Assembly: GCA_021432635.1 (NCBI GenBank)
Contig: MU270104.1
Span: 1-64,000, forward strand
Direction: 5' to 3'
Source: Thozetella sp. PMI_491
Lineage: Eukaryota; Ascomycota; Sordariomycetes; Chaetosphaeriales; Chaetosphaeriaceae
Length of the DNA: 64,000 nucleotides
Positions 23,553 through 36,000 of this stretch are shown here, one piece after another (position 1 is the stretch's first letter; each line of letters opens with the position of its first letter). The notes under the pieces were generated by a model. The model ran no database searches, was not told the origin of the DNA, and saw only the letters and a list, made by a program, of their open reading frames with translations. The translations under genes and the position numbers were made by a program.

Positions 23553-26162
23553 TTAGATCGGAATTCCTTCCCGGCTCCCCTCCGTCATCTTGACTGGGAT
23601 GGGCGGCAGCGCGCACGTGGGAGGCGGGGCCGGTGGCGGTCCCACGTCTGTGGTCAGCTGCGACATGCTCTTCCGCTGCAAGATAACCCTGTTGAAGGTG
23701 TCCACCCGCAGGTGCTGCACGGAGCTCACCGGACGAGGCGGTGGCTTCAACGACGGCGTCCGCGCACGTAGCGGCAGGTCCTTCGGATCAAACTGCGGGA
23801 TCCCCAGTCCGATGTCAGACCCAGCCCGAGATCTCCGGCTCGATTGCGTTGCAGATCTGGCGGGCTGCTGGTCTACCAAGCTGAGACGGCTGCCGTGGAC
23901 ACTACGCCGAGACGAGCTGGATACCGCCGCCGGAGAATGGCTGCGTGGGTAATGATCTAACGAGGACTTTGATCGAGGGATCAGGTCCGCGATCAAAGCT
24001 CCAGAGGTGAAAGAAGAAGGAACGGGAGGAACAGGTATCCTGCTTGGAGGGAGGACAACCGTATGCCGTTCTCCAGCTTGCATCATCCGCCGTTCAGTTG
24101 CGGACCCGAAAGAGCTGCCGCGCCGGCGATTGGGCTGAGAGATGGACCGAGTTGTCTGTGATACTGGCAAGCTAGACTCTCTTAATGGCAGCTCTAACAC
24201 GGGCACTTCTAGCGCGGTCGACTGCTCGACAGGAGGCGTCCATTTCGAAAACATCGAAGGCGAATCCGGCGCAGTGGAAACGGACGAGGTGTGCTCACTG
24301 AGCTGCTGATGACCTTGCTGAGGAATGGGTGGTGATAGCGGAGAGGGCTGGTCTTCAACGAAAGACAGGGGCCGGGGGTTGATCGCTAGAGCGGTTGGGG
24401 GCGGCCTCCTCATGCTCTTGAACGGCTGTGACCGAGGCTGCGGGGGACTAGAGTTCAAAGTCCCAGAGTCCATCGATGGGCTCTTTGCCAGCGAATACCG
24501 CTTCCCTGCACCGTTCGGCACGCTGAAGTTTGGTGTCGTGGCCAACGGGTTGGACATGGCAAGTGTCGATTCCGGCTGCCAGGAGCTCGAATACGTTGTC
24601 GAATGGGGCCGGGGCATAGCGGCAGATGCCACTCGAAGCTCGACATGGTTCATCGTCTGCATAGACTGCCTCCTGTCGTTGATGACGGCAGCATTCGGCC
24701 TCGGCCTTGGCCTGAGATGGTCACGCGGCGGCTCCGTGAGCGTCAGGTCGTCCACAGTTGAGGCGAAGCTGTCACGAACTGGTGAGCAGGCAGGAGACGA
24801 TCCGGCTGAGGTCACCATGGTCCGCTGGCCAGATGAGATGAAAGAGAGTCGGTTTGCGCTATCTCTCAGCCCTTCGAGCTGCCGGCCATCATGCGAATAA
24901 CCACTTGCAGAGGACGTCTCGTCAAATGATTGGTCCCGGAAATCGTCGACAGAGTCGAGATGGATTTCTGGGCTCTGAACTGGCCCGCCCTGTTCCCAAT
25001 GCACGTCCGGAGTCAAGATGCGAGAGAAGCGATCTGGATCCCTCACGACAAGGGTTCGCTGGCTGGTCTGGCTTTTGAGCTGGAGCAGATGGTCGTCCAC
25101 CTTCGGCACTCCCGTCTCGGAGAGGTTCTTCTTTCCTCCCATTGATTCAATCTCGCGTCGAAGCGTGGCGATCCAGTTGTCCATCTCATCGGCACTCTCG
25201 AAAACCATGAGGAAGTTGGAACAATGCCGCCTCTCGGGGCCCCGGAAGGGAAGGCGGGAAAACAATGAAGACTGGTGCGTCGATGCGACTCCTTCAGCAT
25301 CGGTGGCGGACGAGACCTGGAGAACCCAGTGGCGCCCTGGGATCACGTCGCTGGCGAAGGCGGCCGAGTCCTTCCCTATCTGCAGCATCTTCTCCGGCAA
25401 CCGATCAAAGGATCCCTCCCCGGCGTACTGGAGGAGGTAGCCAGAGGTGACCAGGACGAAGATCTTGGTCGTCCAGTCAAACGCCGAGCCGGATAGGTTT
25501 CGCTTGTGCTTTCTCTTGGACTTGTCCTTGTCCATTGAGGTTTCGTCGATCGCGTCTAGGGTCATGGAGCTATGGTTAATGCCGTCCCGGATCGAGACAG
25601 TGCCCTTGCCGCTCTGTAGCCGGAGGATAGCCTCGGCCGGCAGCGTGCAGGCCGGAAGATGGGCATGCCGGATGGCCTGCGGGTAGGCCTGGAAGAGCGG
25701 CGGCGGGTCCCAAGTAGCGAGCGAGCCACGGCTGCTCTTTGGCAGCAACGGCTGCCCCCTCACCGTGCTTGCCGACTTTTTGTGCCTCAGGCTCTGAGCT
25801 ATGGGGGGTGAGGATAACGAGAGCTCCGAACGGCTAGCCTGCGAGCCATAGGGCCAGTTGCTGCTGAGCTCGGCCAAGGATGCCCGTATGCGGCCGGGAA
25901 TCAGATGCGAGTCGCGCGGTGAGGGCCCAGCACTCTCCGTGTCGACAGACGACTTGTCCTTGTGGCGGCCGAAGATGTTTCTCAGCCCCAGCTTGGACTC
26001 CCGCCGGTTGAGCCTTTCCGTATCTACGCGCAAAGGGACGCGCACCTCGTCCCCGCCATTCATGCTCAAAACCGGGGGGCGAGCTCTCCTCGACTGGCTG
26101 GATTGGTGCCGCAGTGCCTCTAAAACGGTCCCAGAAGCGGCCGCAGCCGCCGAGTCGGCCAT
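23553..26162 (-). CDS. PH-domain protein, signalling scaffold-like
   Basis: A single open frame of 869 codons with an ATG start and TAA stop. Residues 1-150 are Ser/Arg-rich. Residues 150-215 (WDPPPLFQAYPQA, LPAEAILRL) are typical of a conserved fungal family. Residues about 225-345 form a pleckstrin homology domain: KIFVLVTSGYLLQYAGEG at the first strands and FESADEMDNWIATLRREIES as the C-terminal helix with its conserved Trp. The rest is long and disordered, rich in Ser and Pro, with many possible phosphorylation sites. The family binds phosphoinositides or proteins at membranes; I know of no firm function for this member. No intron is needed, since frame and codon use are even throughout. 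The upstream side faces a 4.8 kb gene-poor region. Confidence 0.9.
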   Translation of the reverse strand: MADSAAAAASGTVLEALRHQSSQSRRARPPVLSMNGGDEVRVPLRVDTERLNRRESKLGLRNIFGRHKDKSSVDTESAGPSPRDSHLIPGRIRASLAELSSNWPYGSQASRSELSLSSPPIAQSLRHKKSASTVRGQPLLPKSSRGSLATWDPPPLFQAYPQAIRHAHLPACTLPAEAILRLQSGKGTVSIRDGINHSSMTLDAIDETSMDKDKSKRKHKRNLSGSAFDWTTKIFVLVTSGYLLQYAGEGSFDRLPEKMLQIGKDSAAFASDVIPGRHWVLQVSSATDAEGVASTHQSSLFSRLPFRGPERRHCSNFLMVFESADEMDNWIATLRREIESMGGKKNLSETGVPKVDDHLLQLKSQTSQRTLVVRDPDRFSRILTPDVHWEQGGPVQSPEIHLDSVDDFRDQSFDETSSASGYSHDGRQLEGLRDSANRLSFISSGQRTMVTSAGSSPACSPVRDSFASTVDDLTLTEPPRDHLRPRPRPNAAVINDRRQSMQTMNHVELRVASAAMPRPHSTTYSSSWQPESTLAMSNPLATTPNFSVPNGAGKRYSLAKSPSMDSGTLNSSPPQPRSQPFKSMRRPPPTALAINPRPLSFVEDQPSPLSPPIPQQGHQQLSEHTSSVSTAPDSPSMFSKWTPPVEQSTALEVPVLELPLRESSLPVSQTTRSISQPNRRRGSSFGSATERRMMQAGERHTVVLPPSRIPVPPVPSSFTSGALIADLIPRSKSSLDHYPRSHSPAAVSSSSRRSVHGSRLSLVDQQPARSATQSSRRSRAGSDIGLGIPQFDPKDLPLRARTPSLKPPPRPVSSVQHLRVDTFNRVILQRKSMSQLTTDVGPPPAPPPTCALPPIPVKMTEGSREGIPI

Positions 26163-29100
26163 GTGGAGGGCCGCTAGGCTATCCGTAGGTTAAAGTTGTG
26201 TAAACACGGGGAGAAATGGCCACAACAGGCAAGATCTTTCAGTGGTATATAATAGCAGTGGCAGTGAGTTGTGGATTGTTAAGACGGGCTGCCCCAGGCA
26301 GAGGCATGCTCGGGAAGATCTGACGACGATGCGGGCACAGGCGAATGTGGATGAGGCTTCAATGAGGGACCTGGTTGAATTGTGGCCCTTTCGTCATAAA
26401 AAACACACAAGAACGAGGTTGGACGGTGACAACGAGCTTCTGGTTGTAGACGCGCCGGGGTAAGCAACAGTGAGCGCGTCCTGCCGCGAAGGACCGCGAA
26501 CCCGGGAACGAGCGCTGGTATTGGCCGAGCCAACAATTATAACCGGCGAATATACCGTCTGATCGGAGGCTGTGTGTGTAGCAAAAGAGGGGGCAAGAGA
26601 GGGGAAGGGACCATACGGAGCACCAGAGAACGGCCGAGAATGGATATATATCTCCGTATTATGAGAGACACGGGATGAAGGAAGAAGAAAAACCAAACAC
26701 CCAAAAGGCAGACAACAAAAAACCAGCTGTGACGAGTCGAGGGAATCCAAGACCTGGGGTGTGCCAGCCGTGCGCGGAAGCCATCCAGCCCAAAGCGCCA
26801 GGGTTACCCCCCATGCATGGGGACTGGCAAGCAGGGGTCAGATTTCCCGAGGAGGAGGGCTAGTGACATGTTCGGTACTTCGCCCCCACAACCACACGCG
26901 AGGGGGTCTGTCATTGGGCTTGGCCCTGTCGCAATCAGAGAGCTCACGGGATCAGACAGTCGAGGACCATCCGATGCTGTATCGTCGCCGAGGCCCAAGC
27001 CCTCCAGCATGTGGTGGGAGTGCAGGCGACAGACACGGATTCGCGTCCTCCCCGCGTCGCGGGGGCATGCACAGGACAACAACCGGGTCCGCAGCCAGCA
27101 CCACCGCGCTCGCCCGCCCTCCTCAGGATGGCTCCGAGGGAACGAACTATTGACGAAATTGCCTCGATCGAGGGCTGATGTCATGGCTGCGAATAGCGCC
27201 CGGCTCCATCTAGGACCACGTTGCATAGTAGCGGACCCGACCCCGTCCGTCGCTAGCGAACGACGGAGTCGGAGGCTGCCTACTGGAGTATAGGTACCTT
27301 GCAGAGGGGCAGAGTGGCGCCTTGGGGCCGCGTGAGAGGGCGAAGATGGAGGCGAGGCGAGAAACAGTGAGCAAACAAGCAAGGATTTGGCCTTCTGAGC
27401 GTCCTTTCGGAAGACAGGAGCAGGGAAGGTAGATGCGCCAGGGGTCCATCCAGCAAATAGGAGGCGACCCATGGGGCAATCTGGATAGCAATCGAGCATG
27501 CCCTGGCCTGATACGACCAAACAGGAGTGTCAGGCCAGGGGAAAGTTAGCAAGGTTGGCTCGGAAGATGCCAGCGGTGGAGTAATTTTTTGTTTTTATTT
27601 TAAATTTTTCTCTTCTTTTCCCAGTGGCCTTATTCCGGACGAGGCTGACCATCATAACAAAATGAGATATTATGACGAATCTTCTTAGTATTATGTGCTT
27701 TCTAATCCACAAGGGAATGTTTTTTTTTTCTGTCTTCAGTCCTTTTTTTAATTGGAGGTGAAAATTTTGGGGCTCCTTCGTTGCTTAGGTTAGCCTAAGG
27801 TAGATGCTCAGTCCCTCGATGCCCAACAAGGAAGCCACCCTCCACGGCCAAGCTCGAGAAGGCGCCAAGGAGACGTGCAAAAGTTTCAAGACACGGCGAG
27901 CGATCCACGAAACATCGGAACAAGTGGCAGGGCAGCCATCGATTGGCGTTTCCCGGGTCTCGCAACCCCGCGCCCGGGTTCTCTGAGACGTCTCTGGCGT
28001 GCGGCATGCAGCGCTTCTTCAGGTGCAGGCGAAGGAAGAGCAGGTCGCCTCTTCGGCCGGGTCGTGAAGAGGCCGACCTGGATTCTCGGGCGGCTGCGTA
28101 CGACCAGCCCACGGATAGCCACATCATGTTTGCGTGCTCTGTATAACTTCGGGTACACCCAAGGTACACTAGGAAAAGTGACTATTCTCGGATCCCTTGT
28201 CTCCGCCAGTCTCATGTAAGAAAGCCTCTGCCTGAGCCCAGGTGGTCTCGACTCTGCCAGGAGGTGGTACACAGATCCTCCGTTGCCACTGCAGCTGAGG
28301 GCGATGCGAGTCAGGGCTGCATCGCCGCTGAGCCTAACTCCTGGGTCTCGCATCTGTGGGTTGGCCCTTGAGGTTCCAGCGATCAGAAGGACTTGGTAAT
28401 CTCTGTACTGTAGTGGTGACTGAGGAGGGGGGAAGCACCCAAAAAAAAATTAAAATTCCTCAAGACAGCCTGTCGCAACCCATCGCCCATGCAAGGGGTA
28501 CGGAGTATGTCACAGCGTCAAAGAAAGGGGGGGGTCTCATCCACATCCCGCTCCCATGCATGTCCCAACCCCACCACCACAGCGGCGCCCTCACTTCAGC
28601 TCCAGATCAGCCTACTAACTGGCTTTTCCAGCTATCGTCTCCCGAGCCAGGATGCCATGGAAACCCGTCGAGTTCTCGTCGGGTCCGAGTAGTGTAGCCT
28701 TCCACAGAGCCAGGGCCACGGAGCCCTCGGGCCTGGGGGCGCACGACATGGACAATACCGTGGCTGCTCTGTATCGCCTTCTGCCGTGCAACCCTCTCCG
28801 CGCTCCCTCAATTTGACCTCTACCGCCAGCACGTGGCCGAATACGACGCCCCGTCGGCTGAGTATACGCAAACACGTTTGGCTTGGGGGCGTGGTGGCCT
28901 GGGCGCTCGCTTCCGCAAGTGCAGATGCCGATCCTGGGCCGAAGAGCATGGCCAATGTCCTAGCCGAGCGCCGCGAGCTCTCCGGCCTCGGGCGATGCGA
29001 GGCACTCGGCAGTCGAAGGTCGAGAGCACCTCTCGTGCCTGTCGTCCTTACGCCCATTAGTTCCAACCTTCTCTCCCATAACCTAACGAGGATGGGATGG

Positions 29101-30948
29101 CGCGCAACCCCCCTTCTCCCGTTCCTGCAGTAGCGCCATGCGATCAGCCCCTCCTCAGCCCAACGAGAGACGCGCAGTCGGGGGGCCACGGTCTGCACAT
29201 CTGCACGCCCATACACCCTCCAAGAAGCAGGCCGCAGGAGAGGCGGCCGCGTCTTCATGGGTATCCTCGAAGGCAGGCTTGCCAGGGAAGCGCCGCGGGA
29301 TGAGCTCGAAAAATGAGCGGCAGGCTGGGCGTGACGCCACACCAGAAGCAATCATGATGTGCCCACTACGATCAGCGCTTTTGGATGCGCCGTGAGGAAC
29401 AAACATCTCCACACAGCCTAGATGCCCGGCGGTCGCCAGAGCGAGGCCAGCCGCCAGAAGGGCCCCGCGGTCTTCCATACATCGATCCCCCAATCCCCCT
29501 TCCGCGCAGCCTCTAACGCCGGCTTCTACGTACCGAGCACAGTAGAGCGCGGGTGGGATCGCCATCGGAAGAGCGGCTGAGCACGGACTACGACGAGCGT
29601 TTGAGATTTCCGATGTGTTCTCTCAAACGCCGGGCTAGGTTGGAATCGGAGTAGACTACGAAATTGCCCGACGTCGAGGAAGGCACTTCCGCGTGGTGAA
29701 GGCGACGGCGCGGTCTTCGGCGCCGACACTAAGCATTGTGGCAACGGGAGAGGAGCGAAAGTACCCTCGATGTACCCGGGCTAGAAGGAAGGACAAACGG
29801 GGGAGAATCCATGATTACGATATTTCCAGGACTCGCGGAGGCCTTCACACGCCTAGCAGATCGCAAAGTTTGCGGCTGGTACAGTACTTTGCGCCTCCAT
29901 GGCGCCTCCCAACCCCCCCACCTCCAATGCTTTTCTTCTCCCACGAGATCGAAACCGGAAAGTTAAGAATATGCGTCCCAGTCGGGATGAAAGGAACGCA
30001 GGCTTAGCTGGCCCAACCCACCGGGTCGGGCAATCGTGCTACAATCGAGCTATTGGCAATTATTGGCCTCCCAGCCATACCGCCACTTGATTCGCGCCAT
30101 CCCGCCTGCTTTAAAGAGAAGGTATTCCTTCTGCAGACTCGCATGACATGAGATGGATTGGCTCGCTGAGTTATCATGATCAGCACCCATCGGAGCGTGC
30201 TCTGTCGGGACCCCCAAGGTTAAGCAGGGACCTGCTGCTGGCATTTCTTGCGTGCTATCGCGTCTGTCTATTGCGACATTGTTTACAAACATTAGACATG
30301 GACAGACAAGCATACCCATGACTTCTGGTCATGCATTCAGGGTCCAAAGTAGACGCGCCCATGCGCAAGAAGGCCTCCGGTGCTGGAGCTCGGAGGACTA
30401 GGTGATCGAAGATGCAAATGGGATGGCACTCCCTCCCGCAGCGGAAGGCCGTGAGGCTCTCTGGCCTCCGCCCACATCTGGGCTGAAGCCGCCGGGCTAG
30501 CAGATCTGAAACGGAATCCGAGCAGCAAGCTGGTAACGGCCCGGCCCCGTCGCCTGTGGTATTACAGCCTACAGTCGCTCTCAGGGATCCCAATATCGAG
30601 GAGTTGTTAATCACGGGGAGATGGCAATCCTCCAGACGCACAATGCCAAGCGGTTTCAAATGTCATCAAGATAACTGCAGCCTAGGCTTCACCGTGCTAG
30701 AATAAAATAGCAAAGTCCCGTAATTATCGTGCTAGAACAACCGGTGTCTGGAAATGCACCCCAAAGGCGGCCAGCAGGTGGATTCAGCGCAATATGAAGC
30801 GAGCCTGCAATGCAAATAGGTATTCCTCCAACGCCATGTCCTGTCCTTCCTGTATGCTTCCTGCCTTCTATCATTACTTGGCGCGGCCTGAGCTCATATC
30901 GCACGCTCATGCGTCTTTGTATTGCGAGCAGAGAGTTTCGTTACTCGC
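26163..30948. other. Large gene-poor region
   Basis: There are 4.8 kb with only overlapping frames on both strands. The longest is 239 codons on the minus strand at 28632-29351; it is Arg/Ser/Pro-rich, has no ATG in context and shows no domain. A T-rich, A-rich patch lies at 27580-27780. I tested the strands for joined exons and for tRNA-like or 5S-like structure and found none. It could hold long leader or non-coding transcripts of the flanking PH-domain gene. Confidence 0.5.
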
Positions 30949-32124
30949 CTACTCCTCCTTGGATGCATCCGCCACTGTCGGAAGGGAGGTGCCGCCTGAG
31001 GGGGTAGGTCGCGAATCGTCCTCGGCAACTGACGTCGAGTGGTTGAGGTGCGACGCCTGCATGGGCTCATGGGTGATCGAAGAGTTACTCCCGTTGGCTT
31101 CGGACAGCTGCCGCTCTGCTACCTGTTAGCACCACCATCGCTACCCAAGCCTAGCCTCTAGCCAGAGCATCTTCCAACGTACCGAGCTCCCGAATCCGAT
31201 GCCGAAGCATCTGGTTCTCCCGAACGAGCATCTGCGTCTCGGCCTGGTAGAACGTGCTCTCATCCCGCCCACCGAGTGCAAACTGATCACCGCTCTCTCC
31301 GCTGATAGATGTCGCGCGCAGGCGGGGCGAAGCGCCTCGGCTCGGGGTCCTAGACCAGCGCTGCAGGTCGGCGCGCGCCATGTCAAACGAGCTGCGCGGA
31401 AAGCCGGGAGAGCGGGGGACGGAACCTCCTCCATAGGGCGGGTAGGCAGATGTCGGGGCCGATGCCGACACCGACACCCCGCTCGTCTGGATGGGCAACG
31501 GCACCGCGCGATCCGAGACGGCCTCGTCGGACTGACCCGACTGCTGACGTTGCACTTGAACCTGCAGGCGCCGGATCTCCTGAAGCAGGCGGTTCACCTG
31601 AAACTCCTGCTCGTTCTCCAGTTCCTGATGAATCTCTCCCAGGCTAGGGGCTCGGCTGTGGCGGGGGTCATTCGGCGACACGAGGCACGGAGATCCAGGA
31701 ATGGGCTGCGGACTGGTGGCTCGATAACCGCCCGCAGTGGCCGCACCATGGTGATGGTCGATCATTTCGCCAGGGCCGGGCGTGGCGGGATCCGCAATCT
31801 GGAGATTCATGAGCACCTGGGACCGACGGCGGCCGTTGCTGGAGGACTGGCGTGCGCGCTGAGAGAGGGAGCTACTGGAAGATCCTATTGTTCCGGGTTA
31901 GCGATGTGGCGGACTATCTCCGCAGGCGAAGGGGGGGGCTCACGTCGAACGGGCTCGCCGCGCTGCAGGCCAGCGTTTAGGGTAGCTGCTGCCTGGAGGG
32001 AAGTCGAGGCTGACCGCGGGGATTGTGAGGGAGATGCATCTCGGTGGCTGGTATTGCTTGACATGGTGCGAGTCGGTCGGACTTCGGGGGATGACGGAGG
32101 GAGAGAGTTGAGATCGGGCGCCAT
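30949..32124 (-). CDS. Conserved fungal Ser-rich protein with short coiled coils, function unknown
   Basis: Three exons on the minus strand, 31944-32124, 31183-31884 and 30949-31115, give 349 residues. I recognise a family that recurs in filamentous fungi but know no function for it. It opens with SLPPSSPEVRPTRTMSSNTS and HRDASPSQSPR, then has a basic patch (GRRRSQVLMNLQI). The first coiled coil is around SLGEIHQELENEQEFQVNRL, and a second near the C-terminus is around MLVRENQMLRHRIRELERQL, which looks like a leucine-zipper-sized helix without a basic DNA-binding region. The tail is acidic and Thr/Ser-rich. The last intron was placed so that RIREL joins ERQLSE; without it the frame ends after ten different residues. 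A long open frame on the opposite strand is an antisense shadow. Confidence 0.85.
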
Positions 32125-33038
32125 AAAGAAGAACCGCGGCGATGGGTATTTGAGCGCGACGCCGTTGTCTAGTGTGGGGTGTGTTTGGTGGTGGCCTGAA
32201 GGTGCGAGGAGAGGTGAGCTCTGGAAAGGTGGGCTGTCGAGACGTCACCGATCAGACCAAATGAGGTAATGCCTGTCTGCTTTCTCTTGCTGCCCCGGGG
32301 AACGATCGGAGATGGTCTGGCTTAAATGAGGGAAGGCCTGGCCCAGAGCACAGCACTTCACAGTCGACCCGACAAGTCCGCCGGTAGCATGCTCAGCGGG
32401 TGTACAATTCGCGGCAAGGGACTGATGTGTGATTCATTACGCTTCCCGCTGGGATGGTTCGTCGGTGGGATGTTTGGTTGGGGTGGGGTGAGACAGAGCT
32501 CTCTTGTTAGAGGGTGGGGTGATAATGGACAAGGCAGGCGGTAGGGGTCTTGGGGGGGCTTAGGTTGGTCCCCTATCCACCTTTGGCCACTCAGCCGAAC
32601 CAAGCCCGCCCACATGATGCCCAATGATCGGCACAAGGGACCTCTCGACGAGCACGAGGCCGCGTGACTTGGGAGTAGCGATCTACTCCATCAAGCCATG
32701 CAGCATTTGGTGACCCGAGGGCCTGTTTATGAGTCAGTTGATGATCTCGATTCGCTAGCGACGGGGTCACCCGAATGTGGCAACAACTTGTCGAGTCTCG
32801 ATTTTAGCTGGCGGGCTTGGCCTGCTCCCCTGCAACCTGTGAGCCTGCCCTGCCTCCACGCCTATCCGCCGACCACCACAGCTAATCATCTACGCAATGT
32901 TGGATCTGGGGAACCGCACCAACCGCCACACTGCAGGACACAAACAGGACTTCAGTGTATATCTAGCAATTTATTTAAGTACTCAACGTCCAAATGAGCG
33001 CCGTCAAGCCACATGGGTAGGGTTCGGCAGGAAGGACT
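32125..33038. other. Intergenic region
   Basis: Between the start of the Ser-rich protein gene and the 3' end of the NLR gene. It contains a G/T-rich stretch near 32460-32570. No gene is supported. Confidence 0.6.
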
Positions 33039-36000
33039 TCAATCAAACCCCGTCTTGCTTTGGTCGATGCTAGTTCTGCATCGGGCGTCCCTTCCCTGAG
33101 AAAAATTCCTCATGTCTTTGCTCCTCCTTATCGTGTTAGGGTGCTCCGGGCCGTGGACCTTTACTGATAGCTGGAGCTGTTTCCGGTGTAACTGCTTGGC
33201 TTCTTCGTATCTATCCAGCTTTTGGAGCACAAGTCCAAGGCGACCGATACTTGTAATTGTATCAGGGTGCTCCGGGCCGTGGATCTTCTCTGATAGCTGG
33301 AGCTGTCTCCGGTGTAGCTGCTCGGCCTCTTCGTATNNNNNNNNNNNNNNNNNNNNNNNNNNNNNNNNNNNNNNNNNNNNNNNNNNNNNNNNNNNNNNNN
33401 NNNNNNNNNNNNNNNNNNNNNNNNNNNNNNNNNNNNNNNNNNNNNNNNNNNNNNNNNNNNNNNNNNNNNNNNNNNNNNNNNNNNNNNNNNNNNNNNNNNN
33501 NNNNNNNNNNNNNNNNNNNNNNNNNNNNNNNNNNNNNNNNNNNNNNNNNNNNNNNNNNNNNNNNNNNNNNNNNNNNNNNNNNNNNNNNNNNNNNNNNNNN
33601 NNNNNNNNNNNNNNNNNNNNNNNNNNNNNNNNNNNNNNNNNNNNNNNNNNNNNNNNNNNNNNNNNNNNNNNNNNNNNNNNNNNNNNNNNNNNNNNNNNNN
33701 NNNNNNNNNNNNNNNNNNNNNNNNNNNNNNNNNNNNNNNNNNNNNNNNNNNNNNNNNNNNNNNNNNNNNNNNNNNNNNNNNNNNNNNNNNNNNNNNNNNN
33801 NNNNNNNNNNNNNNNNNNNNNNNNNNNNNNNNNNNNNNNNNNNNNNNNNNNNNNNNNNNNNNNNNNNNNNNNNNNNNNNNNNNNNNNNNNNNNNNNNNNN
33901 NNNNNNNNNNNNNNNNNNNNNNNNNNNNNNNNNNNNNNNNNNNNNNNNNNNNNNNNNNNNNNNNNNNNNNNNNNNNNNNNNNNNNNNNNNNNNNNNNNNN
34001 NNNNNNNNNNNNNNNNNNNNNNNNNNNNNNNNNNNNNNNNNNNNNNNNNNNNNNNNNNNNNNNNNNNNNNNNNNNNCTTCTCTGATAGCTGGACCTCTTT
34101 CCGGTGTAGCTGCTCGGCCTCTTCGTATCTGCCCAGCCTTTGGAGCACAAGTCCAAGGTGACCGATACTTGAAACTGTTGAAGGGTGTTCTTGGCTATAT
34201 AAACTCTCTGACAGTTGGAGCATCTGTCGGGATAGTTTCTCAGCCTCTGTGTAGTTACCAAATCTTATGTAGCACTGGCCGATTTTGGAGAACAGGGAGA
34301 ATTTGGCCTCGCTGTCTCTGCAGTAGACCTGCGACTCTGAAATCCTTTGTGTATGTGGAAGATAGTTCATCCAAGTGTCTCTAGTCTCGTATTTCACTTG
34401 TGGGAATATTCTGGCGAGGTGTTGGATAACGCTAGTAATATGGTCCTCCAACTCGCTTTCCTCGTTCAACCAGTTGCGCATCGCTACCCCAACGAGTCGG
34501 TGAGTATTGAATGTACCGTCTTGTAAGATAATGAATGCATAGGCCAGTAGTGTACCGATCGCCTCATCTTTGTCCAATTCGTCGTTTCCCGGGGGCAACA
34601 ACGAGAATGGTATGTTTTTCTCGCCGAGGAAGCAGATAAATTTTAGGTAACGTGCGGCAGTTGGGTTATCACGCTGAATGTGCTTGAACGAAATTAACCA
34701 AGTAGTGACAATCGGGTTGCTGGAATTCTGATACCGCCCTTGGTCGTCAAAGTCTTTGCTGAGTAGTTGCACCAATGTCTTGTCGCTCGACTGGCAGTGT
34801 TGAAGATAGGCAGTCGCCGGCATGCTAGTTGCAGCCATATAGGCCGATGCTTGTCTAATGGCAAGGGGTAAGCAATATAAGAAATCCGCTAGCCCCCCGA
34901 GACTTTCCAAATCGTTGCTCTCGAGATTAATCCCTTGGCATAAAAGCTTAATAGCTTCATCCCGACTCATCTGTTGAAGACGTATGACGTTGCTTCGGGC
35001 AAACCTGACTGCTACCGTTAGGTTTCGTGTTGTCAAAAGTATGGAGCCTTTGAGACTGAAAGGAAGATGCTTAATAAGTCCGCCAGACTGGCCTCTCCCA
35101 AATACTAACTCTATGTCGTCGGCATTGTCGATGATTAGGAGCCAGCTTTCGCGGCTTTCTGTCAGTGCTCTCTTCACGAGCCCGATGACGTCCGCGTTAT
35201 CGTCGTTGATATCATTAATACCCAAAGCATCCCCAATCTTGCGATAGGCATTCTCAAACCCGGTCTCTGTTATAGCCGGCACCCAGAATATAGAGCAGTT
35301 TGGTTGGCTATTGCGCAGAAGGTAGGCAACCTCGAGAGCGACTTGAGTCTTGCCTACACCGCCAAGGCCTTGTATCACAGTCTGCTGGCAATCGTCATTA
35401 CTGGCACTGGGTGGAATCCGCTCGAGAAGCTGCTTCAGAATCGATTCACGACCAACAAATCCTTGGTTGCGTCCCAACTCAACTACGAAGTGAGCGGGTT
35501 GAGTAACTGCTCCTGGAGTTGTGTTAATTTCCTTATCTTAATGGTGGTAAATTGACTTTATAGAATGTAAGAAATTAACTCGAAAGGCCAAAAGATATAT
35601 GCTAACCCTTTTTCTTCATGGTCTTCTCCGCGCCAGTGACTAGCTCTCGTACACGGAAGGCTACCCTCTGAAAGGAATCATCCTCGGACGCCATATATTT
35701 GTTCAGCAGAGAATGTCGGACGTCCAGTCCAAAGCGACGGGGACCTTGGAGGCATGCTGACTCGCGCGGGACAAGCTAAGGAGCGAGTTAATAGGTGTAG
35801 ACACGTGGGCCGTTGCGAAACGTACAATACCAGTGTGGTTGCTATCCAAACTCTCGATGATTTGGGGGGGCAGATGGCGCAGGACCTTGGTGAAATCGGT
35901 TCTCTGGGTTTCGTAGAAGCACACCATGGGAAATTTATATTCTTCGTTCTCGACCATTTCACAAAATCGTTGGATGGACTCGTCCAGTTCTCGTCCACCG

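Noticed and set aside
28632-29351. 239-codon minus-strand frame in the gene-poor block
   Set aside because: Arg/Ser/Pro-rich composition as expected from non-coding GC-rich DNA; no ATG in context, no family.
30120-30300. Possible 5S rRNA-like segment (GGTTAAGCAGGGACC)
   Set aside because: Does not match the conserved internal control region or folding of fungal 5S rRNA.
31199-32269. 356-codon frame on the plus strand
   Set aside because: Antisense shadow of the three-exon Ser-rich protein, which has family blocks and splice sites that fit.
33112-34161. Plus-strand and alternative minus-strand frames through the N run
   Set aside because: Kept open only by unknown bases and by the repeat; the NLR frame has the domains.
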